A stretch of 64,000 nucleotides of DNA from Flavobacteriaceae bacterium CRH. Lineage in GTDB: Bacteria > Bacteroidota > Bacteroidia > Flavobacteriales > Flavobacteriaceae. The stretch lies in assembly GCA_001507425.1 (NCBI GenBank), contig LMAJ01000016.1, positions 62,001 through 126,000 of the forward strand, in the 5' to 3' direction. Positions 8,763-17,959 of the stretch are shown here, piece by piece. The notes below the pieces were generated by a model, which worked only from the letters and a program-made list of their open reading frames with translations, made no database searches and was not told where the DNA came from. Position numbers and translations under genes: made by a program. How positions within the stretch are numbered: the stretch's first letter is position 1; each line of letters starts with the position of its first letter.

Positions 8763-10919
8763 TTACAAGTTGGCTTCTCTTTCCCAAAAACGATGTTTTG
8801 CAATTGCCGCAACAAAAGAAGCTGCAAGGTTTTTATCGCCTGTTTTATCGCTTAAAAAAACTCCGGGATCGCTTTTGTTTTTTTCGTTGTCACTATTTAC
8901 AAACGGAAGTATTTTAATTCCCTGTCCTTCTGCAGCAATAAATTTGCAATGTTTATAAGAATCGTTCAGGAATTCTTTAACATCTAAGCTCTTTTTAAGC
9001 TCTAAAATTCCTTTTCCTGCCGGAACAAAAACCGCATCAAAAAGAACAGATGCCGATGTCAGATAACTTTGATCTACAGCTATTTCAAGTCCTTCTTCAG
9101 AAACTATTGTTCCTAAATGCGGTGCAATTATTTTAACGACTGCCCCAGCATCTTTTAAGGCTAATTTCATGTTATTTACCGATGCTGCATTTACGCCATC
9201 TGTACACAAAAAAGCAATTTGTCTTGTTACTATTGTTTTAGGATCGTCAGTATTTTTTAAAATACTTAAAGCATCTGAAGTATCAATTTTACTTTTTACA
9301 AAAGTTGGTTCCTGTTTATTTGGATCAGCGTCTGCTCCTACTCCATGATTTATTGGTTTTTCTAAATCTTTTGGCGTTTTCAACCCTAAACATTTGGCAA
9401 CTTTGCTTACCAAAATGGGATCTACACGGGACAATAATCCCAGCATTCTTTCCCGAATGGCTACGGTTTCTACTTTTCCTAATTCAAAAGTTAATGCTTT
9501 AATGATGTGCTCTTGTTCAGTATCTGTCTGACTTTGGTAAAAGAGTGTTGCCTGGCTAAAATGATCCGAGAAACTTGCGCTTCTTTCTCTCACTTTGTGC
9601 GCATCTATGCGTTCGTTAAAACTGGCAAAACCACCTTCGTCTATTTTTGCCTGAAACGGACATCCGCCGCCTAATGAATTTGGATGATAACTTACGCGGC
9701 CAATTGGTATTTCCTGGCGCATGTGTCCGTCACGCTGATTGTTATGCATGGGCGCAATTGTACGGTTTATTGGAATTTCATGAAAATTAGGACTTCCTAA
9801 TCGTGATAATTGTGTGTCTGTGTAAGAGAATAAACGCCCTTGCAATAAAGGATCATTTGTAAAATCTATTCCGGGAACAACATGTCCGGGATGAAAAGCA
9901 ACCTGCTCCGTTTCTGCAAAGAAATTCTCGGGGTTTTTATTCAAGGTCATTTTACCAATAATCGTTACGGGAACTAATTCTTCGGGAATAAGTTTGGTTG
10001 GGTCGAGTAAATCGAAATCGTATTTATGCTCGTCACTTTCCGGAATTATCTGAACCCCTAATTCCCATTCCGGGAAATTTCCGGATTCTATGGCTTCCCA
10101 TAAATCCTGTTTGTGAAAATCTGAGTTTTTACCTGAAATTTTCTGTGCTTCGTCCCATAGAACACTGTGAACCCCTAATTTTGGTTTCCAGTGAAATTTT
10201 ACAAAATGAGATTCATTTTCTTTATTAATAAAACGGAAAGTGTGAACACCAAAACCTTCCATCATTCTAAGGCTTCTTGGCAGGGCACGATCGCTCATAA
10301 CCCACATAATCATGTGCATAGACTCCGGCATAAGCGAAATAAAATCCCAAAAAGTATCATGGGCCGATGCTGCCTGAGGAATTTCGTTATGAGGTTCTGG
10401 TTTTACAGCATGAATAAGGTCCGGAAATTTTATGGCATCCTGTATAAAAAATACCGGCATATTATTTCCAACCAAATCATAATTACCTTCCTGAGTATAA
10501 AATTTTACCGAAAATCCGCGTACATCACGTGCTAAATCTGTAGAACCTCTTGAACCTGCAACCGTAGAAAAGCGAACAAAAACGGGTGTTTTAATACTCG
10601 TATCGTTTAAAAAACCCGCCTTTGTATATTTTTCTAAAGGTTTATAAAGTTCAAAATAACCGTGTGCAGCTGAACCTCTGGCGTGAACTATGCGTTCAGG
10701 AATTCTTTCGTGATCAAAATGGGTGATTTTTTCTCTTAGAATAAAATCTTCCAGCAGCGATGGTCCTCTTTCTCCAGCTTTTAATGAGTTATTATTATCA
10801 TTGATTTTAACTCCTTGGTTGGTAGTGAGAAATTGCTCATCTGCGTTTGATTTATTGATCTCCAGATCTTTTTGCTTATCACTGGAATGATCGTGATTGG
10901 GGCTTTTCGATTTTTTCAT
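8763..10919 (-). CDS. katE: Large-subunit heme catalase (hydroperoxidase II, KatE type)
   Basis: This 718-residue catalase decomposes hydrogen peroxide in the cytoplasm. It shows the catalytic histidine region [14 protein letters not shown], the distal asparagine region and the proximal heme tyrosine in [14 protein letters not shown]. The extra C-terminal domain of about 150 residues (from [14 protein letters not shown]) has the flavodoxin/GATase1-like fold that marks the large clade-2 catalases. The length agrees with HPII-type enzymes. A promoter with TAAATTTG lies about 100 bp upstream and has the same arrangement as other stress genes here; DUF6766 follows in the operon. Confidence 0.96.
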   Translation of the reverse strand: MKKSKSPNHDHSSDKQKDLEINKSNADEQFLTTNQGVKINDNNNSLKAGERGPSLLEDFILREKITHFDHERIPERIVHARGSAAHGYFELYKPLEKYTKAGFLNDTSIKTPVFVRFSTVAGSRGSTDLARDVRGFSVKFYTQEGNYDLVGNNMPVFFIQDAIKFPDLIHAVKPEPHNEIPQAASAHDTFWDFISLMPESMHMIMWVMSDRALPRSLRMMEGFGVHTFRFINKENESHFVKFHWKPKLGVHSVLWDEAQKISGKNSDFHKQDLWEAIESGNFPEWELGVQIIPESDEHKYDFDLLDPTKLIPEELVPVTIIGKMTLNKNPENFFAETEQVAFHPGHVVPGIDFTNDPLLQGRLFSYTDTQLSRLGSPNFHEIPINRTIAPMHNNQRDGHMRQEIPIGRVSYHPNSLGGGCPFQAKIDEGGFASFNERIDAHKVRERSASFSDHFSQATLFYQSQTDTEQEHIIKALTFELGKVETVAIRERMLGLLSRVDPILVSKVAKCLGLKTPKDLEKPINHGVGADADPNKQEPTFVKSKIDTSDALSILKNTDDPKTIVTRQIAFLCTDGVNAASVNNMKLALKDAGAVVKIIAPHLGTIVSEEGLEIAVDQSYLTSASVLFDAVFVPAGKGILELKKSLDVKEFLNDSYKHCKFIAAEGQGIKILPFVNSDNEKNKSDPGVFLSDKTGDKNLAASFVAAIAKHRFWEREANL

Positions 10920-11019
10920 GTTATTTTATTTTAAAGGTTTGTAATTTACTCTTACTCAATACATGTTCTGTGTAAGAATTTTTAGGCTATTGGCATATTA
11001 AATACTATAGAAAGTCAAG

Positions 11020-11055
11020 CAAATTTAGCCTACAATGAAAACGATGAGCTTACAT
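11020..11055 (-). promoter_or_regulatory. Stress-type promoter of katE
   Basis: On the minus strand ATGTAAG (complement of 11049-11055) stands 21 bp before TAAATTTG (complement of 11020-11027). The implied leader is about 95 bases long. Confidence 0.65.
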
Positions 11056-11203
11056 CATTCTAACCAAAGATTACAATATTTAAACATTTGATTATCATAG
11101 CTATACAACGTCTATATTTAAAATAAAAATCAAAAAAACAAGTACTTTAAAAAATTTGGGACATAATATTGAAATCAAAAAGCACATTACAACAAACTGT
11201 TAA

Positions 11204-11262
11204 TTATACAATTACAAATAATTTTTCTGTAAGATGTTTTTATGACTTCTGAAGTAGATTTG
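11204..11262 (+). promoter_or_regulatory. Stress-type promoter of the 11307 acidic protein
   Basis: TTATACAATTACA starts at 11204, CTGTAAG is at 11227-11233, and 21 bp later TAGATTTG is at 11255-11262. The first 13 bases match the element before the 7648 gene exactly, and the katE promoter lies back to back with it in the same 387-bp gap. Confidence 0.7.
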
Positions 11263-11306
11263 TAAGTATTGAACACTTAAAATTTTACCCTTAAAACTTA
11301 TATATT

Positions 11307-11714
11307 ATGAAAAATGATACTAATGGAAATGGCGGTCAGTTTGAGCGTAATTTCCACCATGACGAAGACACGACTATAGATTATAAAAGAGATGCATCTG
11401 TTGCAGAATTATTTGATAATGATAAACATAAAGAAGATGATCTTCAATATAAAGAAGACGATCTTCAGTATAAAGACGAAGAGCTTCACGATATTAATCA
11501 CGAAACAAATGATTATAACAGAAACGAAAATATTCCGAACGAGGAAAGAATCGTTAATGAAGACGATTTAACAACAAATGACGAAGACAACGACGATTTT
11601 AATCAAAATGATCTCGACGAGACTATAGAAAAAGATGGCGATCTTGATGACGATGAAAATGAAAAATTAGAAGAAGACGATGAGCATTTTCACGAAAATC
11701 ATCCGAGAGAGTGA
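11307..11714 (+). CDS. Acidic, disordered conserved protein (paralogue 2)
   Basis: This 135-residue protein is highly acidic and contains three near-identical short repeats (KEDDLQY, KEDDLQY, KDEELHD) at about residues 45-68. The family block IPNEERIVNEDDLTTNDED follows, and the end reads NHPRE. No export signal or known domain is seen. It belongs with the proteins at 7648 and 53593 and has the same promoter layout, divergent from katE. It is likely a disordered stress protein; the activity is unknown. Confidence 0.8.
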   Translation: MKNDTNGNGGQFERNFHHDEDTTIDYKRDASVAELFDNDKHKEDDLQYKEDDLQYKDEELHDINHETNDYNRNENIPNEERIVNEDDLTTNDEDNDDFNQNDLDETIEKDGDLDDDENEKLEEDDEHFHENHPRE

Positions 11715-11719
11715 GGTGA

Positions 11720-11803
11720 TTTTAGATTTTAGATTTTAGATTTTTTTTAGAGTTGTGAGTTGTGAATAGTGGATTTAACTTCCTAATTACAACTCATAAC
11801 TCT
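11720..11803. repeat. Short tandem and inverted repeats
   Basis: TTTTAGAT is repeated three times at about 11720-11743. It is followed by a 15-bp inverted repeat, AGAGTTGTGAGTTGT (11749-11763) against ACAACTCATAACTCT (11789-11803), with one mismatch. After it runs a degenerate string of AACTC(T/A)TA units up to the next gene. Confidence 0.75.
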
Positions 11804-11845
11804 TAACTCTTAACTCATAACCCTTAACCCACAACTCAAAACTCA

Positions 11846-12238
11846 ATGGACATTTCAACTCAAATTATATGGCTTTTTGTACTTGCGATTCCTATTTCAT
11901 GTATAAGCTGGACAGTAACGCACGAAGAAATTTTTAAAGAACCAAGGGAATATTGTATTGAATGTTCTAAAAACAGCAAGCTTTTGCTAACGCGGAAGCT
12001 CTTTTATCTTTTTACTTGTGAGTATTGTTTTAGCCATTATGTAACTATATTTTTTATTATTCTTTGTGATTATAAATTATTACTTGAGGATTGGCGGGGT
12101 TATTTAATTGCGGGTTTTGCTTTGGTTTTTGTTGCCAATGTGTATATGAGTTTGTTTGGATTGCTAAGACAAGCCATTAAAAAAGAAAAAGTAGAAATTA
12201 AAAAAATAGAAACTGAAAATGGCGACGATCAAAACTAA
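11846..12238 (+). CDS. Small membrane protein with paired cysteine motifs
   Basis: This 130-residue protein has an N-terminal hydrophobic helix, a cytosol-sized segment with CIEC and CEYCFSH, and two further helices before a charged tail. The cysteines are spaced like a metal-binding or thiol site, but the arrangement is not one I can name with confidence (it recalls DUF1360 proteins, which have a CxxC before a helix). The gene starts directly after a string of intergenic repeats and ends before a bidirectional terminator. Function unknown. Confidence 0.65.
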   Translation: MDISTQIIWLFVLAIPISCISWTVTHEEIFKEPREYCIECSKNSKLLLTRKLFYLFTCEYCFSHYVTIFFIILCDYKLLLEDWRGYLIAGFALVFVANVYMSLFGLLRQAIKKEKVEIKKIETENGDDQN

Positions 12239-12309
12239 AATTTAACACATGGGAATTATATAACAATTCACTAAAATTATATAAATCAACCTGAAATAGT
12301 CAAACAAAT

Positions 12310-12338
12310 AACGGCAAACTAAGTTGCCGTTTTTTTTA
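12310..12338. terminator. Bidirectional terminator
   Basis: AACGGCAA (12310-12317) pairs with TTGCCGTT (12324-12331), followed by a run of T. It sits between the 11846 gene and the convergent receiver gene. Confidence 0.8.
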
Positions 12339-12794
12339 TGCTTTGCCTATTTTATTGATATCGATCCTTTTCTGTATATGCTGGTCAAGGGATTCTACCT
12401 TGTTCCAATATTCCAGGATTTTCTTTATGACCTCTTTGAAGTTTTCATAACTATATGGTTTTACAATATAATTTTGTGTTGGCACAGAATAAAGATCTAT
12501 TACAAAACATTGGTTAAAAACAGTTGTAAAAAACAAACAAGGGCAATTTAATTCAATACTTAAATTTTTATAAGTAATGTTTGCATCTTGTTCGTCGTCT
12601 ATATGAAGAAGTACAATGTCTGAAAATATTAAAAATGGTTTTACATTATTCGGAATCAAATAATTATAAGCATCATTTCCGGAATGAAAATACAGTACAT
12701 TATTAGAAAATCCGAGTTCGGAGAATATTTGCATAAATAATTTACGATCTCCCTGATTGTTTTCTATTAGTATGATTGGTCCTTTTTTATCCAT
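12336..12794 (-). CDS. Stand-alone response-regulator receiver, partly degenerate
   Basis: This 152-residue protein has the receiver fold pattern with a candidate phospho-acceptor aspartate in FLIFSDIVL and the conserved lysine in YIVKPYSYENF. The N-terminal acidic pair is weakened (IENNQGDRK instead of a DD pair), and the loop after the aspartate has HIDDEQD in place of the usual MPxxxG. There is no output domain, as in the Rcp1-like class. Phosphorylation may be reduced. It has no kinase next to it. Confidence 0.75.
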   Translation of the reverse strand: MDKKGPIILIENNQGDRKLFMQIFSELGFSNNVLYFHSGNDAYNYLIPNNVKPFLIFSDIVLLHIDDEQDANITYKNLSIELNCPCLFFTTVFNQCFVIDLYSVPTQNYIVKPYSYENFKEVIKKILEYWNKVESLDQHIQKRIDINKIGKA

Positions 12795-13013
12795 GGTATT
12801 TGATTTTTAACTATTAGTAATTGATTGAGATTAAACACAAATACTTTAACGTTTTAAAACCAATCTTTAAATTATAAAACAAATATTGGAACTTTTTAGT
12901 AAGAATGTATTACAAAATATTTTTTGAATTTTATATAATTTTTACATTCCTTTTTTTAAAATGTTAATTTTTTTGAAATTGATTTTTAGTGGAAAATAGT
13001 GCTAATCTGATAA

Positions 13014-13072
13014 TTATATAAGTAGAAATCTTAATTGTATAAGCACACAAAACAACGTTTTGACTAACTTTG
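13014..13072 (+). promoter_or_regulatory. Stress-type promoter of the 13115 gene
   Basis: TTATATAAGTAGAAAT starts at 13014, GTATAAG is at 13037-13043, and 21 bp later TAACTTTG is at 13065-13072. Spacing from the first T to the -7 box is 51 bp, as before the acidic protein genes at 11307 and 53593. This is the main content of the 320-bp gap 12795-13114. Confidence 0.65.
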
Positions 13073-13114
13073 AAAATATCAAAAAATAAAAGTGAATTTT
13101 AAATAATTAAGGTT

Positions 13115-13303
13115 ATGGTCGAGAAGAATTATGATCCTGATAATGACAATTGTCCGGAAAAAGAAACGGTAGAAAATCTTCATAAATCGAAATTGCATAC
13201 TGATAATGAAAATAATACTCAAGTTGTTGAAGAATTTATAAACGATAGTCCAAATCGTATTTCGAAAGACAAAACAAAAGGTTTAGAAGATAAAAAGAAT
13301 TAA
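13115..13303 (+). CDS. Small charged disordered protein
   Basis: This 62-residue protein is rich in Asp, Asn, Glu and Lys, with no hydrophobic segment and no domain known to me. It has an A-rich leader, a start 43 bp after a clear TAACTTTG promoter box and the same upstream element as the larger acidic proteins, which supports it as real. The next gene starts 56 bp downstream and is probably co-transcribed. It may be a distant, shorter member of the acidic stress family, but it lacks the PDEE..NED block. Confidence 0.65.
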   Translation: MVEKNYDPDNDNCPEKETVENLHKSKLHTDNENNTQVVEEFINDSPNRISKDKTKGLEDKKN

Positions 13304-13359
13304 TCTGATTATTATTTAATATTCAGATACTTATAAATGTTTAATTAAAAATAAAAATC

Positions 13360-13644
13360 ATGGAAAACTTAAATTTCATTAATCCATTGCTACACGGAAT
13401 CATTCCTGAAGAACTAGAAAATAAAGCCTTGAATATTTCTGCAAAACAATTGGTTGTTGCCGGAGTCGGAACATTAATTGCAGGTGCAGTTTTAAAGAAA
13501 ACGGGACATAAAAAAGCCGGAGCTGTTGTTGCAGGTCTTGCTTTACCACTTCTGGCTTCAGCTATCTATAAAAAAATTCAAAGAAAAGCTTCAGAAGCAA
13601 AAGCAAATGCTGACAATTCTGATGCTATAACAGAACATGCATAA
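13360..13644 (+). CDS. Small hydrophobic protein with Gly/Ala-rich hairpin
   Basis: This 94-residue protein has two hydrophobic stretches rich in Gly, Ala and Val (about residues 30-46 and 53-71) separated by KKTGHKK, followed by a basic and Ala-rich tail. It is probably a small membrane hairpin protein. No family is recognised. It follows the 13115 gene in the same direction, and its 3' end meets a long-loop hairpin with a T-run. Confidence 0.65.
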   Translation: MENLNFINPLLHGIIPEELENKALNISAKQLVVAGVGTLIAGAVLKKTGHKKAGAVVAGLALPLLASAIYKKIQRKASEAKANADNSDAITEHA

Positions 13645-13650
13645 ATAATT

Positions 13651-13730
13651 TGTACTTCCCGGTTTCACTTTTGTTTTTAATTGATTTTAATTAAAGAGCA
13701 AAATGACAATTGGGAAGTACATTTTTTTTT
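13651..13730 (+). terminator. Long-loop hairpin with T-run
   Basis: TGTACTTCCC (13651-13660) pairs with GGGAAGTACA (13712-13721) across 51 bases and is followed by nine T. It lies between the 13360 gene and ligD and probably ends the upstream transcript; the long loop is unusual. Confidence 0.55.
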
Positions 13731-13788
13731 AAAACAAAATCATCAACTACTGAAAATTCCTGACTATGAACCAATAAATACGCCAATC

Positions 13789-16329
13789 ATGTCACTTTCT
13801 AAATACAACCAAAAACGTAATTTTAAGCAAACCGAAGAACCAAAAGGTAAAATTGGAAAATCTGAAAAAGACCTGATTTTTGTTGTTCAAAAACATGCTG
13901 CATCTCATTTGCATTACGATTTTAGACTGGAGTTAGACGGCGTTCTAAAAAGTTGGGCAGTTCCTAAAGGGCCTTCGATGGATCCTGAAGTAAAGCGCCT
14001 TGCCATGATGGTCGAAGATCATCCTTATGATTATAAAGATTTTGAAGGTTCTATTCCCGAAGGAAACTATGGGGCAGGAAACGTTATTGTTTGGGATAAC
14101 GGAACTTATTCTTCTGCAGATGATACAGCTGCATCAGCAAAAAAAACGTTATTGGCTGATTTAAATAAAGGCCGTTTGAGCTTTATTTTAAAAGGAAAAA
14201 AACTAAAAGGTGAATTTTCTTTAGTCAAATTAAAAGGAAAACAGGAAAATGCCTGGCTCCTCATAAAAAAGACTGATAAATTTGCCACTACTGACGATAT
14301 TCTCAAAAAAGATAAATCGGTACTATCTAACCGAACTTTAGAATCGTTAGAAAAAAAATCTGAAGTTTCAGAAAAAAAAATCGAAAAAAATCCGGTAAAA
14401 AAAACAACAGCAACTTCTAAAAAGGCAGAAAAAAAAGAAACTGTTTCTTTTGTAAAGCCAATGCTGGCAACACTTTCAGAAAAGCCATTCGATGACCCTG
14501 AATGGATTTTCGAAAATAAATACGACGGTTACAGAACAGTTTCTGTAATTAATCCTGATGAAGTTGAGTTATTTAGCCGAAACAAACTTTCATTCGATAA
14601 AAATTTTGAACCGGTACAAAAGGAACTGCAAAAAATAAAGCATCGGGCTATATTAGACGGCGAAGTTGTTGTAGAAAATGAATCTGGCGAGGCAAATTTT
14701 CAATTGCTTCAAAATTATCTTAAAACCGGAAAAGGAATTATAAAATATTATGTTTTTGATATTTTAAATCTGGATGGTTTTTCGACTGCCAATTTGCCTT
14801 TGCTGGAAAGAAAAGAACTCTTGAAAATGCTGTTGGAAAAATATTCATTTTCGAATATTTTCTATTCAGAACATGTGGCTGAAAATGGCGTAAAACAATT
14901 AGAATTAGCGGTTAAAAACAAAAGCGAAGGTATTATTGCCAAAAAAGCTTCAAGCCCTTATATAATTGGAAAAAGAAGTAATGACTGGCTTAAAATAAAA
15001 ATTGCACAACAAGAAGAAGCCGTTATTATTGGAATAACAGCCCCTAAGAATTCACGAAAATATTTTGGCGCTATTTTACTTGGACAATATTATGGTAAGG
15101 GATTAAAATATATAGGAAAATGCGGAACCGGATTTACAGAAGATACGCTTAAAGAACTGTATACTAAGTTTAAACCTCATTTTATAAATGAATCGCCGGT
15201 TGCCGAAAAAGTTCCGCTACGGGATAAGATCCAATGGATTAAACCAAAAATTGTGGCGCAGGTTAAATTTACAGAATGGACAGAAGATTTAAGGCTTCGC
15301 CATCCGGTATATTTAGGTTTACGGGTGGATAAAAAAGCAACTGAAGTTTTTCTTCCAACAAAAAATAAAATCAAACCAAATAATGAAGTTATCACTGCAA
15401 CTGAAGATCCTAAAATAAATAAAACGGAGGAAAATTTTGATTTGAAAGTGGGCAAAAATACGCTTCATCTTACCAATCAAAACAAAATTTATTTTCCTGA
15501 CGATCAAATAACAAAAGGCGAAATTGTAAACTATTATAATGAAGTTTCCGATTTGATCCTTCCGTATCTTAAAGATCGCCCGCAATCTATGAATCGTTTT
15601 CCTAACGGAATTACGGGTATTAGCTTTTATCAAAAAGATGTCGATGTTGATAAAATACCTTCTTGGTTAAAAACAAAAAAAGTATTTTCTGAGTCTAACA
15701 ACGAAAATTTAAACTACCTGATTTGCAATGATAAAGCAACTTTACTTTATATGGCAAATTTGGGCTGTATTGAAATAAATCCGTGGAATTCTACCATCAA
15801 ACACATCGAAAATCCGGATTGGATGGTTATCGATATTGATCCTTCCAATGATAAGTTTGAAGAAGTGATACAAACAGCTCTGACCGTAAAAGAAGTTATG
15901 GATGAACTTGAAACCGAATGTTATTGCAAAACATCCGGCGCTTCTGGTTTACATGTTTATATTCCGCTTGGTGCACAATATGATTATGACTCGATCAAGA
16001 TTTTTGCCGAATTAATTGCAGGAAAAATTCACGAACGTTTACCCAAAATAACCTCTCTGGAAAGAAGCATCAAAAAGAGAAAAAATAAAATCTACATTGA
16101 TTATTTACAAAACCGACGCGGACAAACGGTTGCTGCGCCTTATTCTGTAAGACCGGTTCCCGGCGCACAAGTTTCTACTCCACTAGAATGGAGCGAAGTA
16201 AATTCGAAACTGCATCCGTCGCAATTTACAATTAAAAATGCACTACAGCGTTTCGAGAAAAAAGGCGATTTATGGGCTCCCGTACTAGGCAAAGGAGCGA
16301 ATTTGAAGAAAATTATGAGCAAATTTTGA
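13789..16329 (+). CDS. ligD: ATP-dependent DNA ligase D (3'-phosphoesterase, ligase, polymerase)
   Basis: The frame is open from a TTG at 13681, but the ATG at 13789 (MSLSKYNQKRNF) begins the conserved phosphoesterase domain, giving 846 residues. Domain order is 3'-phosphoesterase (about 5-160, with HAASHLHYDFRLELDG), a Lys-rich linker, ATP-dependent ligase (about 220-520, catalytic lysine 244 in NKYDGYR, then an OB fold) and primase-polymerase (about 555-840, with DWMVIDIDPS). The enzyme processes and seals double-strand breaks in non-homologous end joining with Ku. The Ku gene is next to it, convergent. Confidence 0.96.
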   Translation: MSLSKYNQKRNFKQTEEPKGKIGKSEKDLIFVVQKHAASHLHYDFRLELDGVLKSWAVPKGPSMDPEVKRLAMMVEDHPYDYKDFEGSIPEGNYGAGNVIVWDNGTYSSADDTAASAKKTLLADLNKGRLSFILKGKKLKGEFSLVKLKGKQENAWLLIKKTDKFATTDDILKKDKSVLSNRTLESLEKKSEVSEKKIEKNPVKKTTATSKKAEKKETVSFVKPMLATLSEKPFDDPEWIFENKYDGYRTVSVINPDEVELFSRNKLSFDKNFEPVQKELQKIKHRAILDGEVVVENESGEANFQLLQNYLKTGKGIIKYYVFDILNLDGFSTANLPLLERKELLKMLLEKYSFSNIFYSEHVAENGVKQLELAVKNKSEGIIAKKASSPYIIGKRSNDWLKIKIAQQEEAVIIGITAPKNSRKYFGAILLGQYYGKGLKYIGKCGTGFTEDTLKELYTKFKPHFINESPVAEKVPLRDKIQWIKPKIVAQVKFTEWTEDLRLRHPVYLGLRVDKKATEVFLPTKNKIKPNNEVITATEDPKINKTEENFDLKVGKNTLHLTNQNKIYFPDDQITKGEIVNYYNEVSDLILPYLKDRPQSMNRFPNGITGISFYQKDVDVDKIPSWLKTKKVFSESNNENLNYLICNDKATLLYMANLGCIEINPWNSTIKHIENPDWMVIDIDPSNDKFEEVIQTALTVKEVMDELETECYCKTSGASGLHVYIPLGAQYDYDSIKIFAELIAGKIHERLPKITSLERSIKKRKNKIYIDYLQNRRGQTVAAPYSVRPVPGAQVSTPLEWSEVNSKLHPSQFTIKNALQRFEKKGDLWAPVLGKGANLKKIMSKF

Positions 16330-16331
16330 AG

Positions 16332-16440
16332 AATGGTGAATTTTGAATTGTGAATGGTGAATTGACAAAAGCCAAATCAATTTGACTTATTATTTTTTTA
16401 CAAACTACATTTTACAATTCACCATTCAAAATTCACAATT
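16332..16440. repeat. Inverted repeat of TGAATTGTGAAT type between ligD and ku
   Basis: Arms of 26 bp at 16332-16357 and 16415-16440 pair with three mismatches. The sequence is built of GTGAATTNTGAAT units and is related to the module at 3358-3390. It begins three bases after the ligD stop and ends at the ku stop, so it could serve as a terminator for both convergent genes. Confidence 0.8.
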
Positions 16441-17212
16441 AAGAAGATTTTTTCTTCTCCAGGCTTGCTTTTAGCATACTTAATAAGTCGTCGCTTTGTT
16501 TGTGTACTACTTCTAGTTTAGGTGCTTTTGTTTGTTTTTTGCCTTTGGCTTTGCTTTTAATTATTTTTAAAAGCTTTTCTGTATATTCATCTTTATAGCT
16601 GCTTATATCAAACTTTTCGGTAAGTTGTTCTACAAGTTTGTTCGCCATGTCCATTTCTTTAGTTTTCGCTTTTGAAATTGCCGGAAGTTTAAGTTCTGAT
16701 GTGTCTCTGATTTCCTGTTCAAAACGAATTCGGTTTAAGAGAATGACATTTTTATACGGTTTTAAAATCGCCAGGCTTTCTTTATTTCTTAAAACAAAAC
16801 TCGTCACCCCTACTTTTCCCGTTGCTTCAAGAGTATCACGCAATAAGCCATAGGCATTCATCGCGCCTTTATCAGGTTCAAGATAATACGGCTGTTCGTA
16901 ATAAATGCTGTTAATTTCTTTTTCGAGAGCAAAACTCTGAATGTCTATTGTTTTGGTTTTAATAGCATCTGCCGCTTCAAAATCTTCATCTTCAACAATA
17001 ACATACTTATCGTCAATTTTATAGCCTTTTACAATGTTGGCAAACGTGACTTCTTTTCCCGTTTTTTCGTTTACACGCTTAAATTTTATGTTGGCATGAT
17101 CTTTTTCATCGAGCATATCCATATCGAGAGTGCTTTCCTGCACGGCAGAAAACATTTTTATGGGAATATTGATTAACCCAAAACTTATTGAACCTGTCCA
17201 TATTGCCCTCAT
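16439..17212 (-). CDS. ku: Non-homologous end joining protein Ku
   Basis: This 257-residue protein has the bacterial Ku core from the start ([20 protein letters not shown]), the ring-forming region with [14 protein letters not shown] and the basic C-terminal tail ([14 protein letters not shown]). Ku homodimers bind broken DNA ends and recruit LigD. The length is typical. The convergent partner ligD completes a minimal two-protein repair system. On the minus strand, the complement of 17271-17300 resembles the upstream part of the stress promoters, but a good -7 box is missing, so shared control is uncertain. Confidence 0.95.
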   Translation of the reverse strand: MRAIWTGSISFGLINIPIKMFSAVQESTLDMDMLDEKDHANIKFKRVNEKTGKEVTFANIVKGYKIDDKYVIVEDEDFEAADAIKTKTIDIQSFALEKEINSIYYEQPYYLEPDKGAMNAYGLLRDTLEATGKVGVTSFVLRNKESLAILKPYKNVILLNRIRFEQEIRDTSELKLPAISKAKTKEMDMANKLVEQLTEKFDISSYKDEYTEKLLKIIKSKAKGKKQTKAPKLEVVHKQSDDLLSMLKASLEKKKSS

Positions 17213-17321
17213 AATACGTTAGTTTTATAGTTAGTTTAAACATAGATTCATAGTTTACTTATATAACATTGTATAGAAAATCACGAAACCTTATGTATAA
17301 ATCTGAATCTGAAATCTAAAA

Positions 17322-17687
17322 TTATATATTTCCTTCAACCCAATTCAAGGCTTTATTGAACTCTAGTTTTTTAAACCCTTTAAATTCACCCGGAACAACA
17401 TAACTAAAACCGTTTGTAAATGAAATAATTTCTTCTGAGTCTGAAACAATTGCGGCTCTGTTCCATTTTCCTAAATGTTTAAGTCCTAACATTGCATCCT
17501 GAAGCCATGCGCCGGCAGTAAAATTCTCCAGATCAGTATCTAACACCAATAAAAAATTAATTTCATTTAATTGATTTACTAATTTTTCTACTGCAGGAAC
17601 TACAACTCTTTGAAAATCATCTTTTGTAACTTCGGCCAATGCTCTAAAAGCAACAATATTGTCTGTCGTATCGATTTGGTGTATCAT
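17322..17687 (-). CDS. SpoIIAA-like (STAS-fold) protein
   Basis: This 121-residue protein matches the SpoIIAA-like family of single-domain STAS-fold proteins (pattern NEINFLLVLDTDLENFTAG, KWNRAAIVSD, KGFKKLEFNKALNWV). Members are soluble and of uncertain function, often found near stress genes. It precedes ku on the same strand with a gap of about 110 bp. Start chosen at the only methionine before the conserved block. Confidence 0.75.
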   Translation of the reverse strand: MIHQIDTTDNIVAFRALAEVTKDDFQRVVVPAVEKLVNQLNEINFLLVLDTDLENFTAGAWLQDAMLGLKHLGKWNRAAIVSDSEEIISFTNGFSYVVPGEFKGFKKLEFNKALNWVEGNI

Positions 17688-17959
17688 TTTTTTCTTTAAT
17701 TAAATTGATTATTTTTTTATTCTTTCGAAGGATTTTGAAATCCCTTTTTTCAATTACAAATGGGCAGTTTTAAAATCCTACCAAAAATAATTCACATCTT
17801 GTTTTTATATTTTATATGATCTCCGTTTAATATTACAAAATCTCTATTTATCAAGGATTTAATACAACTTATTGCGCTAGTTTTAGATTTTTTCCAGTTA
17901 AGCTTTTTTTGAAAATAAAAGTATTTTGGTCGATCATTAATGACTCAAATTAACGCATC

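Noticed and set aside
10191..10535. Plus-strand ORF of 114 codons within katE
   Set aside because: It lies wholly antisense to a well-conserved part of the catalase and has the composition of a shadow frame.
17271..17300. Stress-type promoter of ku: the complement has TTATACA and CTATAC at the right spacing
   Set aside because: No acceptable -7 box is found 20-21 bp further on, so it was not counted among the nine sites.
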